Assembly (NCBI GenBank): GCA_025997155.1
Contig: BNUF01000119.1
Location: 1-7,142, forward strand
Length of the DNA: 7,142 nucleotides
Reading direction: 5' to 3'
Source: Clostridia bacterium
Lineage (GTDB): Bacteria; Bacillota; Clostridia; Lachnospirales; WQUN01
Position numbers and translations under genes: made by a program
Notes under the pieces: model-generated
Database searches by the model: none
Told to the model about the DNA's origin: nothing
Seen by the model: only the letters and a program-made list of their open reading frames with translations
Shown here: piece by piece, positions 5,335-7,142 of the stretch
How positions within the stretch are numbered: the stretch's first letter is position 1
How the letters are laid out: every line of letters begins with the position of its first letter

Positions 5335-5580
5335 TTAGACGTTTATCCGCTGAATCTTGCCTTCCGAACCAGCGTGTGACTGAAAAGAACTCGTTGGTTC
5401 GGTTAGCCAACGGATAAGCACCTGTTTGCAGATTGGATATTTTCGACCAGCGCGAACGTGAGGTATCTCGTTGTTTACGCACATTGCGCGAACGCGGTAC
5501 TTGCTAAGACCGTGTATCAACGCGGCGGCTTCGTCAATTGTCAGCATTTCTACTTTGTCGTTGTTTTGTTCAGAAATCAT
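5335..5580 (-). CDS. Excisionase-like helix-turn-helix protein
   Basis: Small DNA-binding protein (81 residues) of the excisionase/MerR-like HTH type found next to tyrosine integrases in Firmicutes integrative elements. It is expected to bend DNA at the element end and bias the integrase toward excision. The domain covers residues 12-60: MLTIDEAAALIHGLSKYRVR is the helix-turn-helix, and IPHVRAGRKYPICKQVL is the wing, with a typical GRKY motif. The ATG at 5580 has GAGGGTG 5 nt upstream; Met12 is a less likely start. The last 22 residues after RWLTE look non-conserved and overlap a set of inverted repeats, so the native stop may have been lost by rearrangement. The gene is divergent from the XRE repressor gene, not in line with the integrase as in Tn916-type modules. 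Confidence 0.75.
   Translation of the reverse strand: MISEQNNDKVEMLTIDEAAALIHGLSKYRVRAMCVNNEIPHVRAGRKYPICKQVLIRWLTEPTSSFQSHAGSEGKIQRINV
5343..5417. repeat. Nested inverted repeats inside the 3' part of the excisionase-like gene
   Basis: An outer pair TTATCCG (5343-5349) with CGGATAA (5411-5417) encloses an inner perfect 8-bp pair CCGAACCA (5364-5371) with TGGTTCGG (5395-5402). A competing pair, CGTTGG (5392-5397) with CCAACG (5407-5412), overlaps them. They lie within codons for the last, poorly conserved 22 residues of the small gene and just after them. Confidence 0.5.
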
Positions 5581-5792
5581 AGCGTCACCCTCATTTTATT
5601 GGAATTTACTTAAAAATCGTGAAAATGTGTTGCTATTTTATCGAGAATGGATTAAAATATTAAGAGGTAATCAACCTTAAATATATTTTAACACAGGTTA
5701 TTTACAATAGCAAGTATTTTTCATTTAATTTTAATAAATTTTATGGTGCTTTGCGACACGATATTCGACAATATAAAACAGGGGATAATGTT
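5581..5792. promoter_or_regulatory. Divergent control region between excisionase-like and repressor genes
   Basis: An AT-rich 212-bp gap. Minus strand, towards the excisionase-like gene: TTGCTA (5713-5708), a 17-bp spacer and TAAAAT (5690-5685). Plus strand: the same boxes, TTGCTA (5630-5635), 17 bp, TAAAAT (5653-5658), so the two form an imperfect inverted repeat and point at each other. Another plus-strand candidate is TTTACA (5701-5706), 17 bp, TTTAAT (5724-5729), which fits consensus slightly better and would give a shorter leader for the repressor. Between the boxes, GAGGT-AATC-AACCTT (5664-5678) is a small imperfect palindrome that could be an operator. Promoter calls in such AT-rich DNA are tentative. 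Confidence 0.5.
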
Positions 5793-6458
5793 ATGAAGAA
5801 AAGAAATCCCGAATATTACTTGCCTTTTCCTATGAGATTAAGGCAGTTGATTGACGATAATTGCTTGGAACAAAAAGAATTGGCTGATTTTGTAGGCGTG
5901 ACTCGCCAGACGATTTCAAAATGGAAAGACGGCTTTACTATTCCTGATATTTACGGAATGAAAAAATTATGCGAGTTTTTCAAAGTGCCATATGAGTATA
6001 TTTTGGGCGAAACCGATAGCATTGTCAAGGAAAATTTTGATACCTCGAAGCAGTTGGGACTTACCGACAGAAGTATTGAACTTATGAAAAAATGGACAAA
6101 AGAGCCGTATCCAACAGACATAGCATATTCGGAAATCGTTTCGGATATGATTAGCGCGGGAAGTCACCAAAATGAAGAAAAATATAACTTCGAGGACGTT
6201 TTAACTTATATCTATAAATCTGTAGCGATTTACGCAAACTGTCGCTATTCCGAAATGACAGGCGTTGACGTAAAAAAGGTACACAGGGAATTGCAGGTTT
6301 TAAGCGAAGCCGATTTGCTACTGCTTTTGAGATGTAAAGCCCTTGAGATTCTAAATAATTTTTTTGAAAGGATACCTGTGGCGTACTTCGAGAAATACTT
6401 CTCTGAAAATTTTTTAGACGATGAAGAAGATACTGAAAAAGAAAAGGAAACTGAGTGA
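5793..6458 (+). CDS. XRE-family transcriptional regulator of an integrative element
   Basis: A 221-residue cytosolic DNA-binding protein. Residues about 14-70 form a Cro/C1-type helix-turn-helix: MRLRQLIDDNCLEQKELADF, then GVTRQTISKWKDGFTIPD with the recognition helix around 37-44, and the typical tail FFKVPYEYILGETD. The remaining 150 residues are helical and poorly characterised (LGLTDRSIELMKK, then an acidic C terminus). The same two-part layout occurs in regulators of clostridial integrative elements. Of several starts in the open frame (first ATG at 5751), 5793 is chosen because AGGGG lies about 9 nt upstream and the HTH begins soon after. It stops 4 bp before the integrase gene, so the two are probably co-transcribed. 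It likely represses the excisionase-like gene, itself or both; this is inferred from the divergent layout. Confidence 0.85.
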   Translation: MKKRNPEYYLPFPMRLRQLIDDNCLEQKELADFVGVTRQTISKWKDGFTIPDIYGMKKLCEFFKVPYEYILGETDSIVKENFDTSKQLGLTDRSIELMKKWTKEPYPTDIAYSEIVSDMISAGSHQNEEKYNFEDVLTYIYKSVAIYANCRYSEMTGVDVKKVHRELQVLSEADLLLLLRCKALEILNNFFERIPVAYFEKYFSENFLDDEEDTEKEKETE

Positions 6459-6462
6459 ATCT

Positions 6463-7142
6463 ATGGCGAATATACAACCGCGAAAAAACAAGGACGGCAA
6501 AGTAATATCTTATTCTATTCGTGTCTACAAAGGACGGGATTCAAAAACAGGCAAGCAGTTAAAACCGTACACGACGACTTGGGAGGTTCCGCCTAATTGG
6601 AGCGACAAACGCGCGGAAAAAGAAGCGCAAAAACAAGCAGCTATATTTGAGAAAAACTGTAAAGACGGCGTTGCGGTAAATGACCGCCAGACTTTTGAAA
6701 ATTACGCGAATTATGTGGTCAAAATGAAAAACCGCGCGGGAATAAAATATCTTGACGAAACCCGACATGAAATGCTTACAGGCAGGATTTTCCCCGCGAT
6801 AGGGCATATGAAACTATCCGAGATTCGCCCTCAGCATCTGATATAGCGGAAGCGTTGGGCGTATCCCCAAATTCAATATTCAAGTTCACGAAGGATAACC
6901 GTCCGTTAAGCAATCGCACCATTGCCGAATACCACCGTTTTATCCATATGGTTCTTGCCCAAGTCGAAAAAGAGATGTTGATACCTTTCAATCCGGCAAG
7001 TAAAGTTGACACGCCTAAATATGAAAAACACGAACCTAATTATTTTCAAATAGACGAAATTCAAGCCATATTAGTCGCGTTAGAGAAAGAACCTATACGG
7101 TGGCGCGTGATGACGCACTTGCTTATCGTCACAGGCTGTCGG
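6463..7142 (+). pseudogene. Tyrosine site-specific integrase, internal deletion with frame change, 3' end beyond window
   Basis: Phage/ICE-type tyrosine recombinase that would insert and excise the element. The start at ATG 6463 is 4 bp after the repressor stop. The first frame (127 codons, to TAG at 6844) holds the arm-binding domain (MANIQPRKNKDGKVISYSIR) and the first part of the core-binding domain (QTFENYANYVVKMKN, FPAIGHMKLSEIRPQHL). Homology then resumes in another frame from about 6837 with DIAEALGVSPNSIFKF, PLSNRTIAEYHRFIHMVLAQ and NYFQIDEIQAIL. It ends at TGCR, whose Arg is the first catalytic residue, at the window edge. In intact relatives roughly 60-70 residues, including the first part of an embedded HTH insert, lie between these segments. 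The gene has therefore lost about 200 bp and is out of frame. A full-length integrase cannot be made. Confidence 0.85.

Noticed and set aside
5264..5482. Minus-strand open frame of 72 codons overlapping the excisionase-like gene
   Set aside because: It lies mostly in another frame of the excisionase-like gene and the hairpin region, lacks a ribosome binding site and has no recognisable domain.

Overview
The window looks like a chromosomal segment of a Gram-positive, probably clostridial (Bacillota) bacterium. The pointers are the clostridial style of the urea transporter genes, strong purine-rich ribosome binding sites, sigma-A-type promoters with 17-bp spacers, and an integrase, excisionase and XRE repressor set of the kind carried by Firmicutes integrative elements.

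Left third (1-3260, all minus strand). This is the 5' part of a urea ABC transporter operon in the order urtA (binding lipoprotein), urtB (permease) and the first five codons of a gene in the urtC position, which runs off the window. A long leader (about 2246-2486) precedes urtA. It holds a near-consensus promoter, then two related terminator-like elements in tandem. Each can fold either as a terminator or as a small hairpin with an AAUGGR hexaloop. The second element is interrupted by a 101-bp full-length hairpin that looks like a miniature inverted-repeat insertion at a TA site. Upstream, in the same orientation, is an intact cytidylate-kinase-like gene with its own promoter.

Middle (3315-5200). 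This is a gene graveyard. It holds a 5'-truncated winged-helix remnant (minus); one open gene for an unrecognised membrane-anchored protein (plus); a second membrane-anchored gene with three in-frame stops (plus); and a truncated IS5-family element (minus) with two in-frame stops and one surviving end. All five internal stops can be explained by single C-to-T changes, and no frameshift is needed.

Right third (5200-7142). This is one end of an integrative element: a hairpin-rich stretch, an excisionase-like small gene (minus), a compact divergent regulatory region, an intact XRE-family repressor gene (plus), and a tyrosine integrase gene (plus) broken by an internal deletion and cut off by the window edge. 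The repressor and excisionase face away from each other across about 210 bp that contains a pair of inverted promoter-like sequences. That layout resembles a maintenance-versus-excision switch, although the integrase damage suggests the element is no longer mobile by itself.

I saw no rRNA, tRNA or CRISPR array. The most unusual signal is the tandem, covarying attenuator pair in the urt leader.
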